Shown: positions 42,107 to 55,114 of the stretch, piece after piece | Position numbering within the stretch: position 1 is the first letter of the stretch | Layout: every line of letters begins with the position of its first letter | Assembly (NCBI GenBank): GCA_023078685.1 | Contig: JALGAS010000005.1 | Span: 3,658,001-3,722,000, forward strand | Direction of reading: 5' to 3' | DNA: 64,000 bases | From: Neopestalotiopsis rosae | Lineage: Eukaryota > Ascomycota > Sordariomycetes > Amphisphaeriales > Sporocadaceae | The notes under the pieces: model-generated | Databases searched by the model: none | What the model was told of the DNA's origin: nothing | The model's input: the letters and a program-made list of their open reading frames with translations, nothing else | Position numbers and translations under genes: made by a program

Positions 42107-43353
42107 GCTGAGAGGCAAGCAGACCCGCAAGTCCCCAAATTTATGATTTTTGGAAGGAATATTGAAGTCCCTTGTCTCTTCTTCCCAATCAGGACAGTAT
42201 GGATATAGGAAGAAAAGCAACAAACGATCCAAAATGAGAGAAACTGCTGCAGCTGGGCTTATCAAGCGGGAGTCGAATACGTTGCTGTGCTCTATTTGTG
42301 TAATAATGGAAATGGATTGCAGACTGATGTGATTTTCCCGGGATTTGCAGAATGTTTGGGAGTAAAGTCCAGGTATCACCAACACGGATCAGGCAGTTGG
42401 TCGATGAGAACAAAGGTCTGCAAGGAGAAATAATGGCTAAAAATACTCGTCAACTACAGGCAGTGATCTGGTTGATATGTCCTGTTACAAATATGTGTGT
42501 TTATTTTAATTTTTGGGGCCGCAGATTCCGAAGCTGAGGTCAGCAAGGAACGTTGTAGGAAGGCAAAAGGAAGCTCGAGTCAACATCCCACCTCAACAAG
42601 CCAAAGCTGTGCAACCCCGAAGGGTAATCCGGTTCCCGACAAGGCACACACACAGAGAGAAACTTTGGAGCTTCCGAGCTCCCCGCCTTCGGGTACGTAC
42701 ATAATGCCTACATAGTACAGCACTCTGCCAATGTCTGCTAGTCAACTAGAAAGCTGAAAAGGTAGGTGTGTGCAAAGTGTCTTTACTGGAGCTCTCAGGC
42801 AACCTTCCAACTTACGCTCGCTTACCTCACACACATGGCGACACTTGGGAGTTATGCTGTTGCGTCAAAGTGGGGGAAGTTCCCCGATATTAAATGCTGG
42901 GTCGACTGGATATGCCCTGTTACCCACTTCATGAAACGTACAGTACCACTATTTCCAAGTATGATCAAGGACTTGGCTGACGTAGCTACATACGAGGTAG
43001 GCAGTCAGTCAATCAACCTCCCCTATTGATGTATTCTACAGATCGGTATACTTGATACGATATAGACGCAGAAGATGTTCTATTCTACAGGTACAGGCAT
43101 GCAGACATTTCTAGGCAGGCAGGCAGAGAGATACCTACCTACAGGTAGCGCAATGGACTAAGGCAAAATGTGGCAGCATGCTTGGACAAACTTAGTGATC
43201 CTAATAAGGCTAAAACATAGAGTTTAAACACAATGGCTAGACAGCAGCACGACTTGAGAAATCGATGAAGGTCAACTTTTATTTTCGCTTCTTTTTCAGT
43301 TAAAACCAGCCTTGACGATGCATCCTGACCATCAAAGCATTCGCTAAACCTCT
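42107..43353. other. no gene seen; short GGCA repeat
   Basis: About 1.2 kb upstream of the sterol acyltransferase, with no supportable coding region. A GGCA run (about 43113-43126) is followed by a 14-nt inverted repeat CTACCTACAGGTAG (43135-43148). Confidence 0.5.
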
Positions 43354-45534
43354 CTATTGCATCTTCTCGGATGTTGCCATCAAAGAACCTAACAAGTGAA
43401 TATTGGTCAGTATCGGTGAAATTACACGAGGACTCTTCCAGAGGTGACCAAGGTTGCTTACCAATAAAAGTCGTGACAAGTCTGCTGCGTACTTGGCAAA
43501 TATCCTCGGGAACAAGCCAGATGGTAGCACCCATCTTTCTTGCTATGCTAATGGCCAGCTTGGCGTTCATGTAGGCATCCTCCTCGGTGTGGCCGGGAGT
43601 GACCAAATCGTAGTCAACGTAGCTGCTCTTCATACCGTTGAGGACGTCGAGCAAGAATACACCGGTAGCAATGCTGTTATCCTTGAAGGAGCGGACAGCC
43701 GAGCTACGGCCGCCCTTCTTGCTCTGGTCATTGGCCCAGCGAACCATTTCCGCATCCGACATCTCACGCTTGCCCAAGCGCTGAGCGAGTGCTGATAGGG
43801 TCAAGGTGATGTCCTTTCTCATCAATTGCCAAACGAGGCCAAGGGTCAGGAGCTTCACACCGTCCGTGATATCGGCACCCTGGATTCCAACCAGCGAGAA
43901 GCCATTCTGCTTGCCCAGTTCTACAGCATAATTCGTATTCTCGACAGCCTTGAATCTCATGATTTCACCGCCATGGGCGGGTCGCTTGTTAACATGTCGC
44001 CAGTTGACAGAGTTCTTGATCACCTTGTCGTAGGCCTGAAGCAGGATGGTACCGTCACGTAGGTCGTCAAAGAAGGAGACAACTGCCGGCTGCACGTCCA
44101 GACTGTTGAGCCAGAGAGTGAATACTCTGGCCTCACGCTCACCCTCAGCGTCAAAGTCCTCGACTTCAAGCTTCTCCTCCTCGGTAATAGGGTCGAGGCA
44201 TGGGTGGGTGTTGAACAAGTTGGCAACAAAAGCAAGGTTGAGCTTGGGGTTACCAGCAACAAGTGACTTGGGCGTCAAGAACTTGCGGCAGCTCAACTTG
44301 TCAGCGTCCTGCAGCACCTCCTCTGCTCTCTGCATAAGATCCCGTGTTTGTAGTGGGGCACGACTGCAGCCATACTCGTGTCCAATCTGAGCAAGCAGAA
44401 CTGCATAGTTCTCGCCATCCTTGACATCGGTTGAGAAGTTGTTGACTCTTCGTGGCCAATTGGCAGCCTTCAAATGGTAGTTGAACCATCTGAGAAGAAT
44501 CTGCTCTGGAGGAAGACGGAGGAACTGTTCAAGAGTCTCGTCCTCCTCGAGAAGTCTGTACAACTCGGGGTGCAGCTTAATATCGATCTTGCCCAAAAGA
44601 CCTCTTCGGATAATCTGCCAGATCAGACCCAGAATCAAATGCTCTCTGACCTCGATGATATCTCCGCTACCAATGTTGACGACCGAACATCCGATACCCT
44701 TGGCCGATTCAATGACAATGTTGTTGTTCTCGGTCATGTGGAAGGCATTCAACTTCTTGATCTTCCTTCCAGGCACGTTCATAACACGCTCATCAATGGT
44801 GTCCGGCACACTGTCGTTGATCAGCTTTGCTAGCACGAGACCGTCCTTGCACTCGTCGAACATCTCGAAAGTGTCGGTAGGGAAAGGCAGGCGGTCGCCA
44901 ATGTCGGCATCACCGGCAAGAACAGCATTGATGTGGCGCGTGAATTCGGTACGCTCCTCCTCGTTGATGGTGTGTGTGACGTTAGCATTAGAACCCTGAA
45001 CGTGGATCTTGCCGATGCTGCCCTTGGAGGCGTGACCTCCACCAGTTCTTTGCGAAACGACACCGGGTGGGGGAGCAGCAGCGCCAGCGCCGCCGCCCGT
45101 GTTCATGCGCTTTTGCGCCGGCGATGAATCACGGAGCTTAGCAATAAGCTGTTTCATGGAAAATATGGTCAGCCATGAGTCTCGGAGTAATGGCGCTGTG
45201 GCAGAGGAGGGGTAAGAGAGTGCGACATACACCAACATAGTCCTCGAGTTCGACTCGTCTCGAAGAGTCAAGTTCAACCTCCTTGAGGGCCTGTCTGACA
45301 ACATCATAGGGCTGGTGCTCGCTCTGCTGAGTCGCCTTGATGGCAGTTGCCTCCTCTATGTAGCCTTTGTCGTCAACATCGAGCTTCCGGAAGGCATCGC
45401 TGAGGGCAAAGATGTCGCCCTGCTGGAATTGAGGGTATTTCCTGGAAATGAGTGCGTTAGTGATCTGACGACCTAATATGCGCGGGAATCCTGAATAGCG
45501 TCTCAACGTACCTCTGTAGCTTGAGCACATTCAT
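43354..45534 (-). CDS. SAC6: fimbrin/plastin, actin-bundling protein
   Basis: Fimbrin cross-links actin filaments in cortical patches and the sub-apical actin collar and is needed for endocytosis and polarised growth of hyphae. Exons 45512-45534, 45231-45441, 43462-45148 and 43354-43388 give 651 residues. The N-terminal part is an EF-hand-like region (KYPQFQQGDIFALSDAFRKL, about 9-28, then LDVDDKGYI). Four calponin-homology domains form two actin-binding domains (for example GLVLAKLINDSVPDTIDERV and GENYAVLLAQIGHEYGC). The end GSLMATSEKMQ is the conserved C-terminus and depends on the last 35-nt exon. Exon 1 is 23 nt (MNVLKLQ). Secure. Confidence 0.96.
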
Positions 45535-47079
45535 GGTGTCCGAGTCGAGGCTGTAGCCACTTTGTTCCCAGTCAGGACGGTAGCGATTGCAATACGGAGT
45601 GAATCTGTGAGGCGGGAAAAGGTGTCAGAAGAGAAGAGAGGTTTGGCCCGTTCGGCGCGGGGTGTCGTACAAATGCCGGCTGTAGTAATAAAAGTTGCAG
45701 ACGATGATGACAGCCTCCTTTGCGGTACACGAGGCGGAGGCGGTGGGTTTATGTGAAGTTGGGGGTTAAATCAGGTAGCAACAAACAATTGCCAGAGAGA
45801 TGTTTTGTGTTGTTCGATTTGCGCCTTCTAGGCTGATGCTTAAACAAACCTTCCAAGGCTTCTAGTTCTCCTGAACGAACTGAATGTGCGTGTGTGTGTC
45901 GAGCGCCCGGAGTCGACTGGAAGTTGGTGGGGGCGGGCGCGCGGGGTGATGTCACTAGGGACCAAGTAAGCTAAGCAGAAAAAAGCTGGGAGCTCATCAA
46001 AGCCACGCTGACTTGCGTAAGGCCCAATTCAGGCAGCGGTCTTCTGTATCTTGCCTCGCGTTAGACATCAACTTTTCTCGGGTTCCAACTCGGATTCGCA
46101 ACAGGATTCGCTGCGGCAAATTGGGCACCCAACCTGATTTGACAACAATTTGACAATGGGATCCATCTCTCATTACTGGATTACCGATTGACTGGGTACT
46201 TTGTCTTTATTATTAAACTTATTCACTTACTGTACTGGACCTCGCTACGACTAATGCCAAGCACTCATTCCCCAGACTCGAAGTGTGGTCCTGCTCTATT
46301 GCGACTGCATATGTACATCACTTGCATCGACCAAGCTAGCAAAAAAGCGCTTGTCATATCTGGGAATGGCTTCCTATCTTTGCGTCTTGACTATATATAT
46401 ACACAGTACATTCGTAAGGACAATCATTAGTAGGCAAAGTAAGTATCCTCTCAAGTTCGTCAACAGCATGGACGATTCTCCAGAGGCAGGCAATGCTACA
46501 GTCGCATGAACACCAGAATACCGGTCTGTACCAGCACAATATAATTATGGCGATTCTATCGCTTCATTCCATTTCCTCTACAATCTAATGTAGGTAAGAG
46601 GATCTATCACTGCTTCTCTAGGTTGCATCGTTGTCAACCTCCAGCATCTTCCCCACTGCCTGGTGGGCTCCGGGTTCTGACTTCCCCGGATTCTAGGCGC
46701 TCTCTAATGTTTCCAATGCCCAGGTGTCCAGTACAGAGCGGCAGCAAATCAAACCCGCGCCTTGGGCGGAGCAGCACTACTATTCATAACAGCATTCCCG
46801 TCTTTCCCGGCGTTTCCGTTTCGAAACATCAATACAATAGTCGTATAGGACCCTGCCTTTCCGCACAAACCTAGTTGTGTTGGGTCTCTCGTCGAATTCA
46901 AATAATATAGAAAAGGGAAAAGTTGAAAAGGGTCCCTTGAGCCCCGGCTTCACTTCTCGGGTGTCCGCCCTGGGAACCCGCATCTCGTGCACGCTGCAAA
47001 TCGAAACCACATTCTCGTCATGCAATTGTGTGCGGCTCATCATACCACCAATCACCCTTAGCACCATGAGACGAATATC
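45535..47079. other. no gene seen
   Basis: About 1.5 kb upstream of fimbrin and downstream of the small secreted protein gene. Open frames are short and unremarkable. The part near 45560-46000 should hold the fimbrin promoter and 5' UTR. Confidence 0.5.
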
Positions 47080-47650
47080 TTATGCTGCGGCGGTGATGGA
47101 GTCGGGCTTGATCGTAAAGTTCATCAACGGTGTGGTCGAATCTTCGTTGTAAGATGCATCACCATCGCCCGTGAAGTTCCACCAAGTGGTGCTATAAATG
47201 AGAATTCAACGGTCAGCACATGATCTTCAATGCCAGCCATATATTCATCGAGATAGTGTCGAGGGAGCCAATTACTTACGAGGTTTGGAGATCTGTATAC
47301 TTGAAGCTCAGCTCAATGTGCGCAACAGTGTCTGAGCTGGTGTTGGATGGAGTGGATGGCAGCAACTTGGCAACAACACGGCGCGCAACGTCGGACTCGT
47401 CCAGCAGGTCACATTCCTCATACGGATCGCCCTCGCCGCCACCGGTGCAGTATGCCAGGAATGCCGGTCGGGCGGGATTGTTGTCATCAGCCGGAGCAGA
47501 AACGTTGAAGTCGTAGTGGCAGCCTTCGTCGTCGCAACCAGCTTGCCAGTTTTCGATAGACCAATCGTAGCCTTCAACAGCCTGCACCCGGAACGGTGTT
47601 CCAGCCGAAACGGCTGCGGCTAGGGAAGCGACAAGAACAGCGGCACGCAT
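47080..47650 (-). CDS. small secreted cysteine-containing protein
   Basis: Exons 47280-47650 and 47080-47191 give 160 residues. A clear signal peptide MRAAVLVASLAAAVSA (1-16) is followed by a compact acidic protein with four cysteines (AGCDDEGCHYDF, AYCTGGG, EECDLLD), enough for two disulfides. Several N-glycosylation sequons are present (NVS, NTS, NFT). The pattern of Trp, paired Cys and beta-strand-like segments resembles small secreted proteins of the AA1-like type, but this is only an impression. Without a homologue search I cannot say whether it is an effector, a wall protein or an enzyme accessory. The intron (GTAAGT...TATAG) is well formed and the second exon ends in DSITAAA. Confidence 0.8.
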
Positions 47651-49857
47651 CTTGAATGTGATTGAGTGGTGGATTATGCTCGGACGCGGTGCTTGGACGA
47701 AATAGTATATTGCTTGAGCTGTTCTTTCTTGGATATGGTAAGTGAAATAACAGTATGGGAACGTCCAAAATGTTTGCCCAAGGAGCAGTAGGACGAGGAT
47801 ACTTTAAAGGTAAGCGATCCTATCTGCGGATCAACAGACCATCGTCATTTCAGACCCGCCGAATAACCTTCTTATTAGCATCCCCCAACTCATTCCAGGA
47901 ACAAAGGCGAACAGCCATCCTAATCCGTGTTTTCGCCCTTGAATAGGAAATACGAGGGTTGCGTCGCAAGCGGATAGAACAGCAACATCCCTGTGTCGCG
48001 TCCGCGGCTTTTGTCTTTTGGCCGGTGTCGTTCAAGGTTCATTGGACGACTCATTGTCGCCAAGCCAGAGAGCGCCGATCTATACCTCCCATAGACGACA
48101 CGCGCACGCCAAACTCGAATTAAAGGGGTTCATCCCACAAAATGCCCGCCGCAGGTACCACAACTTAGCTCAACTTCCTAAAACCACCGCACTGGCCGCC
48201 GCGCCTCAGGGCCATCTTCAATAGCCTTCTCACCGTTCTACCGCGTAATAGTACGGCTGCTATTGTCTACAATACATCTATCGACGACGTTCGTTTGTTT
48301 GAGAAGATCGGACGAGGCTGGGCCAAACAGAACATCTCCATACTGACGGAAAACAAAAATTTGTTCTCGATTTTTCCACACGAGGTCGCTTGGTCCCATA
48401 GACGATGGGATCACTCCGAGTCCCAGAGGATGCCCAGAGGATCAGCAATCAGAGTTCTCGGACCCGACACTACGCTTCCCTTACCTTAATGTAAATCCTC
48501 CGCAAAACTGAAGCATCCTATCCTATCGGCATTGGCATTCCGTTTCTGTCAGTCAACATCGAACCATTTGTCTAGTCAGGTACTATCATAACACAATGGA
48601 TCCGAAGTCATGAGCATGGCTTGGCTTTGCTTCGGCGCTGTCCATACTTTTGCTCGACGGCCATAGTTACCAGGCGATTGCAAACTTTGACAGACAAAGA
48701 CAATGTTGGCCTCGGATCCTTCCGTTACCAACAAATCCGGCAGCATCCTTCCAATGCTCGATGCAATCCCACAGACCGCATCCCTCGATCGAGATGGCTC
48801 GCCAGGTACGGGCGATCCGACTTTGATCTATCACTTTCAGATTCCTCGGAGCCTCATTTTTGCCATGCCAAGAGCCATGACTATGCAACAGTTGGATGGT
48901 GCTGTCATTGTTCTTCCTTTGCATTAATCGATTGATTGGTCCTAGACACACTATTGCCAACGTCGTCTCGTCTGTTCTGCAGTATGCTTCTGAAGAGACA
49001 ACTGCATTTCCCAAGGCGATCTGCACAATAGTTTGTGTCTACCCAGTACAGCTGGTCTTTGTTTCCGGCTGTTTCATGGTATAGATTGTTTTCGCCCTGG
49101 CTTATTCGCCAGATAATACTGGCACTGCCCCCGACCTGGGCTTTGATGGCATCTTCAAGTAATTATGTCCAACGCGTCAGCCAATGCTGATGAGTGACAT
49201 GTTGTAAAATGAAGAAATAACACATGATGAATCTCCCTGCCTGCTATTACAGGCCCAAAAACTGGGTACAAAGCGCGTGCACCCTTTTACATATAACCTA
49301 ATGACCTGGTGGAGTAAGACAATTGTTTTCTGGCTTGGTCTTTTGGCATCTGATCCGTTCTCTCCCGGAATAGCTTACGCTTGATTCATCTTCTGGTGAC
49401 CTCCTGCCTGTATCATTCCACAGCTTTCCCATGACATGGAGAAGAGAAGAAGACGTTGAGCTTTGTGCCAAGCCCGAACGCAGAAACATCTCAGAATTGC
49501 TAGGTCTCAGTAAGATCAGAACCACTAACGAAGCATACATATGTTGTAGAAGTACCAGCAGAGGTACAATACTCCGAATGGCATCTCGATGGCTTGGAAT
49601 GTACTACATCCCATAACAGCCTCGCTTGTATGAGATGTACAATCTTGGTACCCTCGACACCAGACCTTGACATAACGGGAGCATTTGGTCATGTTTTACC
49701 CAGAACATGGAAAGTAGTATCAGGCCTCTGCAGCCTCGAGGACAGATTCATCACACAAACATATTATACTTGGGGTCTCTCCAAGGTCAAGTAGTGCGTT
49801 TAGTCCATGGATCTTCCAATGGCAGTAGAAGAACAAGTTGGCCTTGAATTGTGATTA
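47651..49857. other. gene-free stretch
   Basis: About 2.2 kb with no supportable gene on either strand. The longest frames (about 100-120 codons near 48620-49030) overlap each other on opposite strands and lack recognisable content. Confidence 0.45.
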
Positions 49858-50379
49858 TCAGCCTGTTTTGCTATGTACACACAATGCAATACCACCCAAA
49901 GATAGGATCATCCCCAACCAAGTATCTATAACACACAAGTTAGTCCAAAGGCAATGAGAGCACTACGGCCAGAATGCAATCTTACTTCTATCAATGACCT
50001 TCTTCTCAACCCACCAGTCTCCAAGCACGGTAAGCAAAAAGGCGAGCGTGTTGACAATCGGCACCGTCAAGCTCAGCTCCGCCTGCCCGATGAGGAGGAA
50101 GAACCACACGCTGCCGGTGAGGTTGATGAGGAGCGGCACGGCGTAGCGGGGGTTCCGGAGGAGGTCCAGCACGGCAAAGAAGGCGCCGTACGCCTTGCTC
50201 TTGAGCCAGCTCGCCTTCACGTCGGCGCGGTCGAGCGTCGGGTGCGGCGGCGGGGAGTGGTCGCGCGCGGCGCGGCGGATAAAGGGCGTCGTGAAGCCCC
50301 AGGCCACGCCGACTAGCAGAAAGCCCAGGACGTAGTTGAAGGCGGGCGGTTGTGGTTCGGCGGCCGACGGGTCAGACAT
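49858..50379 (-). CDS. TMEM234-like small multi-pass membrane protein
   Basis: Exons 49986-50379 and 49858-49925 give 153 residues. It resembles the TMEM234 family, short relatives of EamA/drug-metabolite transporters with four membrane spans. Blocks are LGFLLVGVAWGFTTPFIRRA (span 1 with the WG.T.P.I.R motif), PLLINLTGSVWFFLLIG, SLTVPIVNTLAFLLTVLGDWW, and, from exon 2, TWLGMILSLGGIALC. The loop between spans 1 and 2 is His/Pro rich. The molecular function of the family is not established. The intron (GTAAGA...TATAG) restores the last span, so the two-exon model is well supported. Confidence 0.85.
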
Positions 50380-52563
50380 GTTTTGTATTCCACCTCTTTG
50401 CGCTGATCGAATTGAATGTGAATGGACAAGTCAATCCCTTCCCACAGGAGTCCTCTTTGTCGAATTGCGGCTCGGCGGGACAATCGGTCGATGATTCAAT
50501 CGCTAATGAGTTTCGGGATCGGTGGAAAGGGCAGGTCTGGCGTGGAGCGTTGTAGTTGCAGTGGACTTTCAGCCTCAAGGGCGCTATTCCACGCGGCAGG
50601 CGGGGGGCAAGGCCCGATAGGTTGGCGTATCAATGCCCCGCAACATTGCCATGTCTCACATGCCAGTATATCGTCAGCATATCTGGACAGGTATCATGAA
50701 CGATTTTGACTTTAATTGGTTTATTCACCATTTTCCCTTGACGATTCCAAGTCGACGTATCTTCAAGTCATTAGATCAGTTCAAGGATCTTGCGGTTCCT
50801 GTCTCCTACAAATGGTTCCAGAAGCTCTAAGCCTGTAACTCGTCATACCGCCTGCATTTGATCCGAAGCCAGCTACCTGGCTCAACACTAGGTGATTTTC
50901 ATGGTTTATGATTGCCAGATATTATCGTGTTCGGATTATTCGAATTCAATAGTCAGATATTAGTCTCTAGTCCGGAATGGAAATTGTGGCTGGGTATGTC
51001 CATTCCCTTTTGTCTATGCTTCGACCTAGGAAGTAGTACGATACAGGAATGAATCATAGAAACGTGATGTAGAGGGGCTTTGCTTATTTGTCAAGGTTCT
51101 ACATGATGTCTACATATTTTTGTTCCCGTTGGAAATGAAGACCATGAACAAAATCATGGAGGCCACTGACGATATGAGGCTCACAGTCGACTCATGAATG
51201 CTGATCAATGCCAATCTCACCAATGCAACTCGGGCCCAGAACGTACAAGACTTCCCGGCAAGCCATAAGTGGAAGGACCTTTGTGGTGGACCGGCCGAAT
51301 CAGGACGTGTTAGAGTTTTGTGTGCATAATCGTCTCCGTATGTTTGTTCCCAATCTAGAATCCATGAAGGTCATTTCGATCTAGTCAGGCGGCGTGTTCA
51401 CGATTCTGCAGTCTAGCTTTAGCAGTGACACCAATCATCTCCATAACATCAATGACTGTCATCTAACCACTGATTACTTGTACACATTGATTGGGATTTA
51501 TAATTCCTGTTCTTGTCAGTCAATTCTCGGTGGTGATATAGGGAACTCCAGGTACGGAAGTATAACTAGTTTTCTATACGCCAGCAACATACATATACGC
51601 GGACTTTTGGTGCTCACGGAATTGTTTTTCAATAAGACCTAACTTCATCTTATCCAAAATTATGCTAGTCATTTTCCAAAGTATAATAAATTCGTCTCCA
51701 TTACGATTTGTCTGTTCGAGGACACTTCGTATTGCTGCACAGACAGCTAGCCTGAAGAGGCCGAAGACTATAATCATGGTCGTCATTGAACCCCACAAAT
51801 CGCTGTCTACACCTTAATTCACAGTTCACTATAGTAAATATGCTTCATCTCCGTTAATCTACGAATCATTCCTACATATCTCCCCCGGAATTTCTCCTCC
51901 GCCCCAGACTCAAAGGGCGACCAATCGCGGCTTTTCGTTTGGTTCTCAATTTGGGCCGTCCCGGGGCTGTTCTAATGCACGGTACGGATCATCACCGCGG
52001 CGATCCGTTGGTGCCTCTAGTCCCGATTCTCTCGGTAGACTTCCTCTTTTACTCTACGCACTTCGAGACAAGCAGCATACGCAGGAACAAGTCTTTGACG
52101 TACCGCAGTGGTTGACGGGGTGCTGGGACGCCCCGCAGGTCAGGTACGCAGCCAGACAGGTCGCGGGTATACGCCGTTTCCTCCCCAACGTGTTCCACTG
52201 CTCTGGCGCTATATGTTTCTTCTGTCAAAGAGCTGCTGCTTTTTTCCGAATAGATTGGTACTAGCTCAGCGTCATCAGCTCAAGGAGAAAAGTGATGAGA
52301 TCATGATAGGTTCATTATCGCCAATTCGTGCAAGTCATCGACGCGGTGAATGATGCCGCGGCGTGAATCCCTTTGTTCCATGTGTTTGGAGGACTCTCGT
52401 TGCCGATTTGACGGTGGCTGAGAGGTCTATAAGAAGGTCCTCAAATCCCATCTTAAGCATTTTTACTCTCATCATTCAAATCCAATCAAGCAACTCTCAA
52501 AGCCATTCACACTCATCTACACAAACCCTTTCCCCCAACTTCAATTTTTGATCCCCCATCAAC
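50380..52563. other. gene-free stretch with CON-6 promoter at its right end
   Basis: About 2.2 kb. No convincing coding region is seen; 50880-51900 is AT-rich. A TATA-like TATAAG at 52428 lies 136 nt upstream of CON-6, and a C/A-rich leader (52460-52560) directly precedes its start codon, as in highly expressed fungal genes. Confidence 0.5.
52428..52433 (+). promoter_or_regulatory. TATA-like element of CON-6
   Basis: TATAAG in GGTCTATAAGAAGG, 136 nt upstream of the CON-6 start codon. The position and sequence suit a strongly regulated gene. Confidence 0.5.
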
Positions 52564-52926
52564 ATGCCTACTGAAGCACAGATCGCTGGAGGCCACAAGG
52601 CCAACCTCAAGAACCCCAACACCTCCGAGGAGTCCAAGCAGCACTCGAAGCAGGTCCTCAACGACGAGTTCAACGGTGGTGATGGTGAGCATCTTTCGAT
52701 GACAGTGTTATCAAAACCGTATTAACGACGTTGCAGTCCCCAAGGCCTCTGACTCGGGCGACAAGAACCCCGGCAACGTTGCTGGTGGCTTGAAGGCGTA
52801 AGTGTTATATTCGCACAACCGCATGGAAAACGATATCTGACAAGATCACTCAGGACCACCAAGAACCCCAACGTTTCCGAGGAGGCCAAGCAGTCTGCCA
52901 AGCAGCGTCTTGAGGGAATGGAGTAA
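52564..52926 (+). CDS. con-6: conidiation-specific protein 6 (CON-6)
   Basis: CON-6 is a small hydrophilic protein that builds up in conidia and is lost at germination. Its biochemical role is unclear, possibly protective. Three exons, 52564-52684, 52737-52797 and 52854-52926, give 84 residues. Two copies of the family repeat are visible: GGHKANLKNPNTSEESKQHS (about 9-28) and GGLKATTKNPNVSEEAKQSA (about 58-77). No membrane span, signal peptide or Cys is present. The three short exons (121, 61 and 73 nt) make it invisible to simple frame searches. Induction during conidiation, and by light in Neurospora, is known for the family. The start is in a good CAACATGCC context. Confidence 0.95.
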
Positions 52927-55114
52927 CTCATGATGGAAGGCTGGACCGCACATTAAATCATGGCATTACACGATTTACACATGGATGAGTATACGTACCA
53001 CTTCACATAAGTTGATAATAAATCACGTTAATCCAACATTTCAACTGCCGTAATCAATGGAAGTACAGGCATTATTTTGTCACAAATGATCGGTTATGGT
53101 AGGTGGTTAACAGCTTGTTTGATTGGCACATGTTCAATGATATGGAGCCTCGTGAATCATACTTGTTGATGTTCTACTCATGGTCGACGATTGAAAGCGC
53201 TGCGATATTTTTCCGTAAAAACGTATGGTCATATAACCAATCCTAGCCCATCAAGTCTTTAAATGAATCCAATATTTGCGTGAACGTATGCGCACGTCTT
53301 TACACTGACAAAGTGGTAGTATATGCACGACGGTTAGGATTGGCTCGAAGAGATGTATACGAGGATGACTTAGATGATACTTACGACCTTTTATCTGTCA
53401 TAAGATTGTTCCTTGATTCCTCTCTTTGGACAAAAGGTTCCAACCTAACACCGAAGAAAAGAATATATATAAAGGAGCAGCAGTTCGTGCAGGAATAATG
53501 TTATGACATCTCAACATTGAGATTTACTCACTTACAAATTGTATAATCTCCCGAAAGCTCTGGAGGCGGTAACTTTTATCAATCGGCTGCTAATTTTAAT
53601 GCTCAATATGGATCAAAAGTTGTGCCTCTGACCAACCTTTCGACCATGGTAATCTCGGTGTACATAAAAGTGTTGTATCCAAGAATAAGTGAGCTTTCAC
53701 TTCATGTTACATGGACCCCAATGTAGTGCAACATCTTGTCCAATGGTACAATTGTTCACTCGTCTTTTTCCCGCCTTCCCCCCCTATCGGGATATTTCGT
53801 ACGCAGCATTTCAATAGGCGCCATGGATCTCTCTTGTGCGCCAGAGCCTTGCCAAACCCCACAGCACATCGTCACAAATACCAACAAAACCGCAAGGAAA
53901 AGCAACAAATTGCTCGAGACAACCGGCTTTTACGCGGCCATTGCCCATTGCGAGCCCAGCGTAAGCAAGCAAGCCAGCCATAAACCACCCCCTTCCAATG
54001 TGTTTGAAGCCGGCTTCTCAATGAGCAAAGCAAAGAGTTCCCGAGCGTCCCGAACTCTATTTTACATGACACCGCCAAAAAAGACAGCAACGGCCTCTTT
54101 TTTCAGCTCGTGGCTTGTCTAATTTTGCTTTTTTTCAAAACCCCTCTCCTTGTTACCGGGATCGATCTAGACCGAACCATTTCAGCAAATAATATAAATA
54201 GCAGAAACATTCAAGTTACACGAAGCCCTTTTGTTTTCCGGCCCTCCGCCTTGCAAGCGCTGTGGATGGCTTGTACGACGCCAGACAGAGTTCTCACATG
54301 CCAAGTGAGAAGAGCTTCTGAGAAAAGCTATAATTGGTCAGACAAAAGAAGAAGAAAAGAGTGTCTCCGCTTTACGTAGCCACGAGTACTTACGTAGGCG
54401 CATACATCAACGACGAGCCACTGCCACATGGGCCTCAAGGTGGCACCCATTTGCAACATCCTAGCTTCAGGCACCGGCACTCTATTACCGGTTGCTCGGA
54501 ACAGCTTCCGTATTCAAGGTTTGGCGAGTGTGTACCTGGTATCTTGTTGTGATGTCTTCCTGATGTGGACGGCTTTAATTCACTTTGATTGACGACAAGA
54601 CAATAGTTGTAACTTTTGACATCAAGCACATTGCGATTTTTTCATCTCTACCGTAGATAGATACTAGCCCGTGGTAAGAGGCTGCACATAAATCCATCCC
54701 GCCAAATAACGTAACATAGAATATAAAGAATATGTCCATCAACGACATAACAGCAGGACTTTACCCAAGTCGTCATCGTCAAAAAGACGTCCACGACGAG
54801 ATGCAGAATCTCAAATCTGTCACCCAAAGAGCCAAAGACGCCGCGCCTATTCCAGCTCCGTGCCGAAAAATGAAATAAAAGAATGATGATAGAGGTATTG
54901 AAGCCCCGTGAAGCTGACGGGTGCATGGTGGGACGGAGCAAACCAGCCAAGGTCTAACCCCTTCTTGGGTTGGCTCAAATGTAAACAATAAGTCTAGCAA
55001 AGTAATGTAGATACGAGAAGCAAAGGTGACAGCAAGGCTGCTTGATGAAAGCGCCATGTTTCACGGGTTGCGGCAGAAAGGCGGCATTTACAGTGGATGG
55101 CAAATGAGGAGTTC
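52927..55114. other. gene-free convergent region
   Basis: About 2.2 kb between the 3' ends of CON-6 and OPY2. Open frames here are short and have no recognised content. Confidence 0.45.
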
